A stretch of 6,397 bases of DNA, taken from an uncultured Clostridia bacterium. Its GTDB lineage: Bacteria > Bacillota_A > Clostridia > TANB77 > CAG-508. A model generated the notes under the pieces. It was not told the origin of the DNA. It did not search any database and was given only the letters and a program-made list of their open reading frames with translations. Positions 1 to 6,144 of this stretch are shown piece by piece. Position 1 is the first letter of the stretch. Each line of letters opens with the position of its first letter. Made by a program: the position numbers and the translations under genes. The stretch lies in contig CANRFI010000053.1 in assembly GCA_947629855.1 (NCBI GenBank), forward strand, positions 1 to 6,397. Direction: 5' to 3'.

Positions 1-13
1 GGAGGATAATTTT

Positions 14-490
14 ATGTACAAAAAATTATTAATTAGTTTTTCTATTCTTGTAGTAGCAATATTCTCTTTTTCTATTTGTTTTGCTAATGATAATGGAATG
101 CAAGATGCTGTAAATGGTGTTAGAAATGTAGTTGGTGGTGCTGAAAACGCTGTTGAAAATGCTGCGAAAGATATATCTAATACTTCAAAAGATGCAACAA
201 ATGATATGGGTAAAGGACTTAACAATATTGGAAACACAATGATGGAAAATGGAGATAACAATAATACTCAAAAAGACACAAATAATAATACAACAACAAC
301 TACTACTGGTGAAATGACAAACAATAACTATACTGCTACAAGAACTGCTACAACAGATAATACTTTTATGGGTATGAATTCTACTGCTTGGACTTGGCTT
401 ATTATAGGAATTGCTGCTATAGCAATTATAGCTTTAGTTTGGTACTATTCAATGCAAATTAAATCTACTAATTATGATAATAAAGATTAA
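14..490 (+). CDS. Small exported protein, Thr/Asn-rich linker, C-terminal membrane anchor
   Basis: Function unknown. The 158-residue product starts with a signal peptide: Lys at 3-4, a hydrophobic stretch at about 5-22, and a likely cleavage site after Ala24 (CFA|ND). Residues 25-80 are small and amphipathic, rich in Ala, Asn, Asp, Val and Gly with recurring NAV/AAKD-like steps, suggesting a helical region. Residues 81-118 are a low-complexity Asn/Thr linker that includes six consecutive Thr. Residues about 125-146 form a strong transmembrane helix ending in WYY, followed by a short polar tail. The predicted layout is an extracytoplasmic helical/linker domain held by the C-terminal helix. GGAGG at bases 1-5 sits eight bases before the ATG and supports the start. 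A terminator follows directly, so the gene ends its transcript; anything upstream is outside the window. I do not recognise a named family. Confident as a gene, not as to role. Confidence 0.8.
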   Translation: MYKKLLISFSILVVAIFSFSICFANDNGMQDAVNGVRNVVGGAENAVENAAKDISNTSKDATNDMGKGLNNIGNTMMENGDNNNTQKDTNNNTTTTTTGEMTNNNYTATRTATTDNTFMGMNSTAWTWLIIGIAAIAIIALVWYYSMQIKSTNYDNKD

Positions 491-494
491 AGCC

Positions 495-543
495 AAAAAG
501 GTTGTTAACTTAATTAAAATTAATTAACAGCCTTTTATTTTTA
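495..543 (+). terminator. Rho-independent terminator after the 158-residue protein gene
   Basis: A 12-base stem (497-508 pairing with 524-535, with one G-U pair) encloses a loop of about 15 bases that could itself pair at A/T positions. It is followed by a T-rich run to about 547. It starts within a few bases of the preceding stop codon and separates that gene from smpB. Confidence 0.85.
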
Positions 544-552
544 ATTTTTGTA

Positions 553-561
553 TGATATAAT
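553..561 (+). promoter_or_regulatory. Extended -10 promoter for smpB
   Basis: A perfect extended -10, TGATATAAT, lies just downstream of the previous terminator. At the usual spacing there is only T-rich sequence and no good -35 hexamer, which fits an extended -10 promoter that can do without one. Transcription would begin near 568, giving a leader of roughly 47 bases that includes the ribosome site and hairpin at 577-604. Confidence 0.55.
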
Positions 562-576
562 AAATAAAATTAAATT

Positions 577-614
577 GAAAGGAGTATTAGTTTTTTAACT
601 AATAATCAAATTAA
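577..614 (+). promoter_or_regulatory. smpB ribosome site separated from ATG by a hairpin
   Basis: The strong Shine-Dalgarno GAAAGGAG (577-584) is 30 bases from the smpB ATG, far too distant in linear sequence. The intervening bases 585-592 and 597-604 form a perfect 8-bp stem with a TTTT loop. Folding this stem leaves ten bases (605-614) between site and ATG, near normal. TAA at 612-614, in frame immediately before the ATG, rules out an upstream start. The pairing and spacing are seen directly; that the hairpin bridges site and start, as in phage T4 gene 38, is inference. Confidence 0.6.
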
Positions 615-1070
615 ATGAATATTAAATTAATTGCAAAAAATCCTACTGCTTATCATAATTATAATATTGAAAACAAAATAGAAACTGGGATTGTTTTATC
701 TGGTACAGAAATAAAATCAATTCGAAAAGGAAAAGTAAATTTAAAAGACTCCTACTGCTATATTAAAGATGGTCAGATTTTTGTATGTGGTATGCATATT
801 AGTCCTTATGAACACGGAAATATTTTTAATAAAGATCCTTTGCGTGATAGAAAACTATTATTACATAAAAATGAAATTTTTAAATTGTTTGGAATTGTAA
901 AACAAAAAGGCTATAGTTTAATTCCAATTAGCATTTATTTTAAAGGAAATTTTGTTAAATTAGAGCTTGGAATTGGTAAAGGAAAAAAATTATATGATAA
1001 ACGTGAAGATTTGGCAAAAAAAGATGCTGAAATGAAAATAAAAAGAGCAAAACAAGACTACTATGATTAA
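615..1070 (+). CDS. smpB: SsrA-binding protein SmpB
   Basis: SmpB binds tmRNA (SsrA) and delivers it to ribosomes stalled on broken messages, allowing trans-translation and tagging of the unfinished protein for degradation. The 151 residues match the family's usual length of about 150-160. Family signatures appear in order: the N-terminal IAKNPTAYHNYNIE (6-19), the core TGIVLSGTEIKSIR (24-37), NLKDSY (42-47), ISPYEHGN (62-69), RKLLLHK (79-85) and GKGKKLYDKRE (121-131). A Lys-rich C-terminal tail follows, the part that enters the ribosomal mRNA channel in known SmpB proteins. The start is fixed by the conserved N-terminus and by an in-frame stop directly upstream. Its ribosome site has an unusual hairpin spacer. 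The end of the coding region, including the stop, lies inside a terminator stem. No tmRNA gene is recognisable in the window. Confidence 0.97.
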   Translation: MNIKLIAKNPTAYHNYNIENKIETGIVLSGTEIKSIRKGKVNLKDSYCYIKDGQIFVCGMHISPYEHGNIFNKDPLRDRKLLLHKNEIFKLFGIVKQKGYSLIPISIYFKGNFVKLELGIGKGKKLYDKREDLAKKDAEMKIKRAKQDYYD

Positions 1071-1092
1071 TTACATAGTAGTCTTTATTTTT
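1054..1092. terminator. Two-way terminator between smpB and the convergent gene
   Basis: A perfect 12-bp stem (1054-1065 with 1074-1085) has an eight-base loop. On the plus strand it runs into TTATTTTTTT. On the minus strand the stem is preceded by an A-rich run and followed by GTTTTGCTCTTTTT, so it can also stop the convergent transcript ending at 1093. The left arm lies within the last codons of smpB and the loop contains its stop codon. Confidence 0.85.
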
Positions 1093-1650
1093 TTATCTAA
1101 ATGATTTTATTATTTTATCTTCTTTTTCTTGAATTTTTTCGCTATCATCTGGTAGGCAACCAATTGTTAATATATATGCATTTCCAGATTTTATAATAGC
1201 TACTTGTGTTAATTTTATATCAACATTATTTTGTTTTGCAATATATTCTATTTTAGCTGCTTTTGTTCCGTTTAAATTAATATATTGTTCTTGTATATCA
1301 CCTTGTACATCTAATGATGATTTTACTGTTTCCATAGAAGCTTTAATATAATTTTCAAGAGATAAATTTTGTGCATTTTCAGAAACTAAGTTTACAGATG
1401 CACCAACTATATCTGGATCTCTAAAGGTTGGTTGTGTTGAATTTCCATATGACTCATAATTAGATGGATAAGAAAACTCTACTCCTTCTATTTCTGTGCA
1501 TTTTGTATAATTTGGATCTTCTTCGTAATTATAAACTTCTAATTTTGATATATCATTTTCTTGTACGTTTTTAAATACAAAAAAACCTCCTACTACTATT
1601 ATTGCTACTACTATTATTATGATTAATAAGTTTCTTATATTTTTATTCAT
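1093..1650 (-). CDS. Membrane-anchored protein, possible PsbP/DcrB-like domain
   Basis: Function unknown. The 185 residues begin with two basic residues and a long hydrophobic helix (about 8-26, rich in Ile and Val), which predicts an N-terminal signal anchor with the rest outside the membrane. The extracytoplasmic part contains VEFSYPSNYE (57-66), a helix-like stretch at 98-113, and a C-terminal segment AIIKSGNAYILTIGCLP (151-167) leading to a charged helix ending KIIKSF. This order (a short YPS strand motif, a middle helix, a final beta hairpin and helix) resembles PsbP/DcrB-type (Mog1p-like) domains, but I assign it only tentatively. A ribosome site AAAGGGG (1660-1666) lies nine bases upstream of the ATG. 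Only 38 bases separate it from the upstream aldolase gene, with no terminator seen, so co-transcription is likely. Any functional link to the aldolase is unproven. Confidence 0.75.
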   Translation of the reverse strand: MNKNIRNLLIIIIVVAIIVVGGFFVFKNVQENDISKLEVYNYEEDPNYTKCTEIEGVEFSYPSNYESYGNSTQPTFRDPDIVGASVNLVSENAQNLSLENYIKASMETVKSSLDVQGDIQEQYINLNGTKAAKIEYIAKQNNVDIKLTQVAIIKSGNAYILTIGCLPDDSEKIQEKEDKIIKSFR

Positions 1651-1688
1651 TTTTATTTTCCCCTTTACTTTTTTTATATTTTATTACT

Positions 1689-2619
1689 TTATATTTTGTT
1701 ACTTGAACCAAATACATCTATCATTTTATGTTTTACTGTTTCTTTTATTAGCTCTCTTGCAGGTAATAAATATTTTCTAGGATCAAAAGCACTTGGTTCT
1801 TCTGCAAATACTTTTCGAATTCCAGCTGTCATTGCCAAACGCAAATCAGTATCAACATTAATTTTAGAAACACCTGAATGACTTGCTTCGTTTAATATCT
1901 CATCTGGTACACCTTTTGCTCCTGGTATATCAGCACCATATTTATTACACATATCTACCAACTCTGGAATAACTGTTGATGCTCCGTGTAATACAATTGG
2001 AGTATTAGGTATTTTTTCTTTAATTTGTTTTAAAATATCAAATCTTAATTTTGCTTCTCCTTTGAATTTATAAGCTCCGTGACTTGTTCCAATAGCAATA
2101 GCAAGTGAATCACATCCTGTCCTTTCTACAAATTCTTGTGCTTGATTTGGATCTGTATACATTGCATCAGATGATGCTACATTTACATCATCTTCTATTC
2201 CTGCTAATTTACCAAGCTCAGCCTCTACTACAACACCTTTACTATGTGCATATTCAACTACTTGTTTTGTTAATCTAACATTTTCTTCAAAATCATATTT
2301 TGAACCATCAATCATAACAGATGTAAATCCATTATCTATACACATTTTAGCAGTTTCAAAATCTGGTCCGTGGTCTAAATGAATTGCAATTGGAACTTCT
2401 GGATATTCTTCTACTGCTGCTTGTACCATTTTCATTAAGTAATTAATTCTAGCATATTTTATAGCACTTGAAGAAGCTTGTAAAATAACTGGTGATTTTG
2501 CTTCATGTGCAGCATCAACAATTGCTTGAATAATTTCCATGTTGTTTACATTAAATGCACCGAATTGCATACCCTTCTTTCATAGATTTTTCGAACATTT
2601 CCTTTGTAGTAACTAACAT
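1689..2619 (-). CDS. fba: Class II fructose-bisphosphate aldolase, frame broken at codon 20
   Basis: Catalyses reversible cleavage of fructose-1,6-bisphosphate to glyceraldehyde-3-phosphate and dihydroxyacetone phosphate in glycolysis, in the cytoplasm, using a divalent metal (usually Zn). The uninterrupted part (2570-1689) carries AFNVNNME, the catalytic Asp and metal His in HLDHG, EAELG, the metal His in GTSHGAYK, the metal His in VLHGAS, and the phosphate-binding NVDTD. The natural start is ATG at 2619, six bases after AGGAGG (2626-2631). It encodes MLVTTKEMFEKSMKEGYAI, the typical family N-terminus. An extra base at 2562 (C on the coding strand) then shifts the frame to a stop five codons on. 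Removing it gives a continuous 309-residue protein that runs into GAFNVNN. As written, only an internal ATG at 2570 with no properly spaced ribosome site opens the long frame. This is either a sequence error or a real mutation; the catalytic part looks unworn. Confidence 0.93.
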
Positions 2620-2624
2620 ATTTT

Positions 2625-2632
2625 ACCTCCTT
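2625..2632 (-). promoter_or_regulatory. fba ribosome binding site that decides the start
   Basis: AAGGAGGT on the minus strand ends six bases before the ATG at 2619 (counting from AGGAGG). The internal ATG at 2570 has only GAAGGG one base away, too close to work well. This site therefore places the true start at 2619 and supports reading 2562 as an inserted base. Confidence 0.85.
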
Positions 2633-2654
2633 ACATATTTGATTTGTCTTCTTT

Positions 2655-2683
2655 ATTTTATTTCTATTTCTACGATATGTCAA
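2655..2683 (-). promoter_or_regulatory. Sigma-A promoter for fba
   Basis: On the minus strand, a perfect -35 TTGACA (2683-2678) and a -10 TAAAAT (2660-2655, five of six consensus bases) are separated by exactly 17 bases. Transcription would start near 2648, leaving a short leader before the ribosome site. It begins directly after the upstream DUF1540 terminator, so fba is an independent unit, probably including the 185-residue protein gene downstream. Confidence 0.75.
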
Positions 2684-2684
2684 G

Positions 2685-2732
2685 GAAAAAAATAGAAATA
2701 CTCTAAATATTATTGTAATATCTAGAGTATTT
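2685..2732 (-). terminator. Rho-independent terminator after the DUF1540 gene
   Basis: A 16-bp stem (2717-2732 with 2696-2711, one G-U pair) with a five-base loop is followed on the minus strand by CTATTTTTTTCC. It lies seven bases after the DUF1540 stop codon and abuts the -35 of the fba promoter. Confidence 0.9.
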
Positions 2733-2738
2733 TGATTT

Positions 2739-2909
2739 TTATTCTTCTCCATCATAGCGATAACTTGCACACATAGATTCATCTGGATTTTTTGTTTCAA
2801 CATCATCCATTGGTGCTACTTGTATGGCTTCTAGCATACATTTTTCTTTTTCTCCATTGTTATATTTACAACTTGACACAGTACAATTTATTTTTTGATT
2901 TGCATCCAT
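2739..2909 (-). CDS. DUF1540 small cysteine-rich protein (56 residues)
   Basis: A short gene translated by hand. The 56-residue product starts MDANQKINCTVSSCKYNN and has four Cys at 9, 14, 24 and 47. The arrangement INC-x4-C-x9-C, then AIQV, then a late Cys in SMCASYRY fits the DUF1540 family of small proteins common in Clostridia. Four Cys suggest metal binding, but the role is not known. AGGAGGT at 2918-2924 lies eight bases upstream of the ATG, and a strong terminator follows the stop, so both ends are well framed. It sits 63 bases downstream of leuS on the same strand. I see no clear promoter of its own, so it may be read through from leuS. Confidence 0.88.
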   Translation of the reverse strand: MDANQKINCTVSSCKYNNGEKEKCMLEAIQVAPMDDVETKNPDESMCASYRYDGEE

Positions 2910-2923
2910 TTTTTGTTACCTCC

Positions 2924-2971
2924 TAAATATTTTTATATATTTAGTATGCACTATTTTTATAAAAATATTTA
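2924..2971 (-). repeat. Perfect 14-bp inverted repeat in the leuS-DUF1540 gap
   Basis: Arms 2924-2937 and 2958-2971 are exact reverse complements made almost only of A and T, with 20 bases between. The middle holds a smaller TAGT/ACTA stem around GCAT. One arm starts one base beyond the leuS stop and the other touches the DUF1540 Shine-Dalgarno. No T-run follows on the minus strand, so it is not a standard terminator; it could be an mRNA-stabilising or leader structure. In such AT-rich DNA, chance pairing is possible. Confidence 0.5.
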
Positions 2972-2972
2972 A

Positions 2973-5414
2973 TTAAACAACCAAATTATAAATTCTTCCA
3001 GGAATATAAATTTCTTTTTTTACATCATTTTTTTCAAAAATTTCCTTTACCTTTGGATCTGCTTTAATTGTTTCAAGAATTTCATCAGAATTTGCATCTA
3101 CATTTACAGTAACACAAGTTTTTAATTTGCCATTTACTTGAATTGGAATATCTTTTGTTCCACCATTCATCTCTTCTTCGTTTATTTTTGGCCATACTTG
3201 CTTATGAACAGATTCAGTTTTTCCTAATTTTTCCCATTGCTCTTCTGCAAAGTGAGGAGCAAGTGGTGCTAAAAGTTTTATATAAGTTTCTAAAGTATCA
3301 ATTAAAACTTTTTTATTTATTTTTTCTTTTTTACGCAAATATTCATTAATTTTGTTTAATAATTCCATACTTCTAGCAATAGCTGTATTAAATTGGAAAT
3401 TATTTATATCTTCCTCCATTGCTTTAATTGTTTGATTTTTTAATCTCAATAATTCTTTTTCTTCATTATTTATTTCTGTGACTGAATTTTTATCTTTTTC
3501 GTTTTGAACTGTTTCAACTAATTTTTCAATTCTTGTAAAATAACGAACAATAGATTCTATTCCCTTTTCATCCCAAGGTCCACCTTGTCTATATTCAAAA
3601 CCAAACATCAAATACATTCTAAATGTATCAGAGCCATATTTTTCAATATATTCATCTGGTGAAACTGTATTGCCTTTGCTTTTACTCATTTTATTTCCAT
3701 CTGGTCCTAAAATCATACCTTGATGAATTAATCTTTTAAATGGTTCATCAAAATCTAGATATCCTAAATCTCGTAAAGCCTTTGTCATAAACCTTACATA
3801 AATTAAATGCATTGCTGCGTGTTCTTTTCCTCCTATATAAGCATCTACTGGCATCATTTTATTGATTGTTTCTTTATCAAATGCTTTTTCAGAGTTTTTT
3901 GCATCTGGATATCTTAATTCATACCAAGATGAACAAACAAAAGTATCTAAAGTGTCTGCTTCTCTTTTTGCTTTGCCTCCACATTTTGGACAAGTACAAT
4001 TAATAAATTGTTCTGATTTTTTTAATGGCGATTCTCCATCTGGATTAAATTCAACATCATATGGAAGTAAAACAGGTAAGTCTTTTTCAGGAACAACAAC
4101 AGTACCACATTTATCACAATAAATAATTGGAATTGGTGCTCCCCAATATCTTTGTCTTGATATTAGCCAATCTTTTAATCTATAGTTTATACTTTTCTTT
4201 CCTTGATGTTCTTGAGTTAAATCTTCTGTAATTTTAGTTTTTGCTTCTTCTGATGTAAGTCCATTATATTTTCCACTATCAATTAAAATTCCTTTTTCTA
4301 TAAATGGTAATTCTGTTTTATTTCCATTTTTTTCTTCTATAACTCTCTTAATTGGTAAATTATATTTCTTTGCAAAAGCATAATCTCTTGTGTCGTGGGC
4401 AGGTACTGCCATTACTACACCAGTTCCATAATCTTCTAATACATAGTCTGCTATCCAAACTGGCACTTTTTCTTGATTTAATGGATTAATTACATAAGCT
4501 CCAGTAAATACTCCTGTTTTTGGTCTTTCAGTTGATAATCTATCTATTTCACTTAATTTTGATGTTTCTTTAATATAATTTTCGACTGTTTCTTTTTGTT
4601 CAGGAGTTGTTATTTTTTGTACAATATCACTTTCTGGTGCAACTACAACATATGTTACGCCATAAATTGTATCAACTCTTGTTGTAAATACACTAAATTC
4701 AAAGTCTTGCTTTTCTCCTTTGAATATTACCTCTGTTCCTTCTGATTTTCCAATCCAATTTATTTGAACTTTTTTTGTTGATTCTGGCCAATCTAAAGTA
4801 TTTAATCCTTCTAATAATTCTTCTGCATAATCTGTAATTTCAAAGAACCATTGAGCAAGTTTTTTTCTTTCTACAGTTGTTCCACATCTTTCGCATTTAC
4901 CATTGACTACTTGCTCATTTGCTAAAACTGTTTTACAACTATCACACCAATTTACTGGTGCTTCTTTTTTATATGCCAATCCTGCTTCATATAATTTTGT
5001 AAAAATCCATTGTGTCCATTTATAATAATCTGGCATACAAGTTTCTACAGAATAATCCCAGTCATAACTTCCACCCATTTCCTCAAGTTGTTTCTTCATA
5101 GTTTCAATATTTTTTAATGTAGAATCTTCTGGATGAATTCCTGTTTTTATTGCATAATTTTCAGCAGGTAATCCAAAAGCATCAAATCCCATTGGATGAA
5201 ATACATTATACCCTTGCATTTTCTTTAGCCTTGCAAATGAATCTGCTGGTCCAAAATTAAACCAGTGCCCTAAATGTAATTTTGCACCAGATGGATAAGA
5301 AAACATTTCCATTGTATAAAATTTTTCACCTTTTGCGTTTGGATTGTATTTATATAAATTTTCTTTTTTCCATTTTTCTTGCCATTTTTTATCAATCTCT
5401 TTTGAATATTCCAT
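2973..5414 (-). CDS. leuS: Leucyl-tRNA synthetase
   Basis: Charges tRNA-Leu with leucine using ATP and edits mischarged tRNA; cytoplasmic class I synthetase. From ATG 5414 the product is 813 residues, normal for bacterial LeuRS. Domains in order: ATP-binding HLGH (47-50) in [12 protein letters not shown]; a zinc module with Cys157, 160, 174 and 177; the CP1 editing domain with TTRVDT (244-249), [10 protein letters not shown] (296-305) and [12 protein letters not shown] (337-348), where Asp344 is the likely editing Asp; [11 protein letters not shown] (415-425); a second Cys cluster (433, 436, 473, 475, 478); KMSKS (575-579); then the anticodon-binding helical region and a C-terminal domain. 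The frame is open to an ATG at 5450, but only 5414 has a ribosome site (AGGAGGT, seven bases away) and a family-like beginning ([15 protein letters not shown]). No T-box leader is visible. The gene looks intact. Confidence 0.98.
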   Translation of the reverse strand: MEYSKEIDKKWQEKWKKENLYKYNPNAKGEKFYTMEMFSYPSGAKLHLGHWFNFGPADSFARLKKMQGYNVFHPMGFDAFGLPAENYAIKTGIHPEDSTLKNIETMKKQLEEMGGSYDWDYSVETCMPDYYKWTQWIFTKLYEAGLAYKKEAPVNWCDSCKTVLANEQVVNGKCERCGTTVERKKLAQWFFEITDYAEELLEGLNTLDWPESTKKVQINWIGKSEGTEVIFKGEKQDFEFSVFTTRVDTIYGVTYVVVAPESDIVQKITTPEQKETVENYIKETSKLSEIDRLSTERPKTGVFTGAYVINPLNQEKVPVWIADYVLEDYGTGVVMAVPAHDTRDYAFAKKYNLPIKRVIEEKNGNKTELPFIEKGILIDSGKYNGLTSEEAKTKITEDLTQEHQGKKSINYRLKDWLISRQRYWGAPIPIIYCDKCGTVVVPEKDLPVLLPYDVEFNPDGESPLKKSEQFINCTCPKCGGKAKREADTLDTFVCSSWYELRYPDAKNSEKAFDKETINKMMPVDAYIGGKEHAAMHLIYVRFMTKALRDLGYLDFDEPFKRLIHQGMILGPDGNKMSKSKGNTVSPDEYIEKYGSDTFRMYLMFGFEYRQGGPWDEKGIESIVRYFTRIEKLVETVQNEKDKNSVTEINNEEKELLRLKNQTIKAMEEDINNFQFNTAIARSMELLNKINEYLRKKEKINKKVLIDTLETYIKLLAPLAPHFAEEQWEKLGKTESVHKQVWPKINEEEMNGGTKDIPIQVNGKLKTCVTVNVDANSDEILETIKADPKVKEIFEKNDVKKEIYIPGRIYNLVV

Positions 5415-5421
5415 AAAAATT

Positions 5422-5428
5422 ACCTCCT
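5422..5428 (-). promoter_or_regulatory. leuS ribosome binding site that decides the start
   Basis: AGGAGGT, seven bases before the ATG at 5414. The in-frame ATG at 5450 has no ribosome site and would place this sequence inside the coding region, so 5414 is preferred. Confidence 0.9.
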
Positions 5429-5469
5429 GTAATTTGCATAAACTCGCCATACGCTAAAATTATAACACA

Positions 5470-5498
5470 ATTTTACAGCATTAATTATACTTTGTCAA
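5470..5498 (-). promoter_or_regulatory. Sigma-A promoter for leuS
   Basis: TTGACA (5498-5493) and TAAAAT (5475-5470) on the minus strand are separated by 17 bases, the same arrangement as the fba promoter. A second, extended -10 (TGTTATAAT, 5467-5459) lies just downstream and could give an alternative start. The leader is about 40-50 bases, too short for a T-box. Confidence 0.7.
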
Positions 5499-5569
5499 TA
5501 ATTCTCTTATTTGCTGGTGCAAAATTTTTATACTGGAATATTTTTTATTATTATACTAACCTTATTTTT

Positions 5570-6131
5570 TTATTTTAATTCCTTTTTTTCATTTTCTTTT
5601 ATACATTTTTCTGGTGGTTCTTTAAAGCTTAAATACCAACTAATTCCATTACTATTTCTTTCAATTTCTTGATTTCTTTCTTCTAATCCTTTAAAAGTTT
5701 GAGGTGGTGGCACAATAATTGGTTGATTTGGCATCCAGTTTGCAGCAGTTGATCCGCTTACCACAGTCTGTCATTTGAAGTGCTTGAACAATTCTAATTA
5801 TTTCTGGAATAAATCTTCCTATGTTTAGTGGATAAATTAAAATAGTTCTAATAATTCCCTTATCATCAATTATAAATACATTTCTAACTGTTTCTGTATT
5901 GCTAATGTCATTTGAAATCATTCCATATTTTCTAGCTATTTCTCCATTTCGATCTGCAATAATTGGAAAAGATACTTTTATTCCTGTTTTACAATAAATA
6001 TCATATACCCACGCTAAATGTGATGAATTGCTATCAACACTTAATCCTAATAATTGTGTATTTAAATTTTTAAAATATGTATTAGCATTAGTAAAAGCAA
6101 TCATCTCAGTTGTACACACGGGGGTAAAGTC
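5570..6131 (-). pseudogene. Peroxiredoxin (1-Cys/Prx6-like), 5' truncated and frameshifted
   Basis: An AhpC/TSA peroxiredoxin reduces peroxides with an active-site Cys. Similarity begins at DFTPVCTTEM (6131-6102), which contains the peroxidatic Cys and the conserved Thr. It continues through LGLSVDSNSSHLAW, FPIIADRNGEIARKYGM and TVRNVFIIDDKGIIR (conserved Arg) to ALQMTD. An extra G at about 5761-5762 then shifts the frame. In the next frame STAANW, IIVPPP and ISWYLSFKEPP give the usual Prx6-type C-terminal domain, ending at 5570. Deleting that base gives about 186 residues; intact members have roughly 210-230, so about the first 35-45 residues are absent. Directly upstream is an in-frame TAG (6132-6134) and then the end of a serine recombinase gene. 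A GTG at 6119 is the only nearby start and has no ribosome site. Most likely cut by element insertion; the frameshift may be decay or sequence error. Confidence 0.85.
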
Positions 6132-6144
6132 CTAATGTTAGAAA
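6107..6144. other. Probable attachment junction between mobile element and peroxiredoxin gene
   Basis: Peroxiredoxin-coding similarity ends at 6131 and the recombinase stop codon is at 6145-6147, leaving 13 bases (6132-6144) unassigned. The patch at 6107-6132 is visibly richer in G and C than its surroundings. It forms an imperfect dyad centred at 6119/6120 (TTGTACACAC against GGGGGTAAAG, about 6 of 11 positions pairing). A GA dinucleotide (6131-6130, minus strand) sits exactly at the border; GA is the known crossover core of TndX/TnpX-type recombinases. That this is an att site is inference. Confidence 0.45.

Noticed and set aside
2560..2572. Programmed +1 frameshift in fba at the rare CGG codon
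   Set aside because: A rare codon follows ATT, which is suggestive, but slipping from AUU to UUC would pair poorly and I know of no programmed shift in this enzyme family. Error or mutation is simpler.
2546..2806. 86-residue minus-strand frame overlapping fba and the DUF1540 gene
   Set aside because: It crosses a strong terminator and a promoter, has no ribosome site and a composition unlike a protein. Two better-supported genes explain the region.
3143..4122. Plus-strand frames opposite leuS
   Set aside because: They lie antisense within a complete conserved gene, lack ribosome sites and show no family signature.
5415..5450. Longer leuS start at ATG 5450
   Set aside because: It has no ribosome site, its extra 12 residues do not look like a LeuRS N-terminus, and it would contain the good Shine-Dalgarno of the 5414 start.
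5415..5569. T-box riboswitch upstream of leuS
   Set aside because: T-boxes are common for this gene in Firmicutes, but the promoter lies only about 55 bases from the start codon and no T-box core or terminator/antiterminator pair is visible.
5570..5764. A separate 64-residue protein starting at GTG 5764
   Set aside because: It contains the peroxiredoxin C-terminal motifs (ANW, WYLSFKEP), so it is the frameshifted end of that gene, not a gene of its own.
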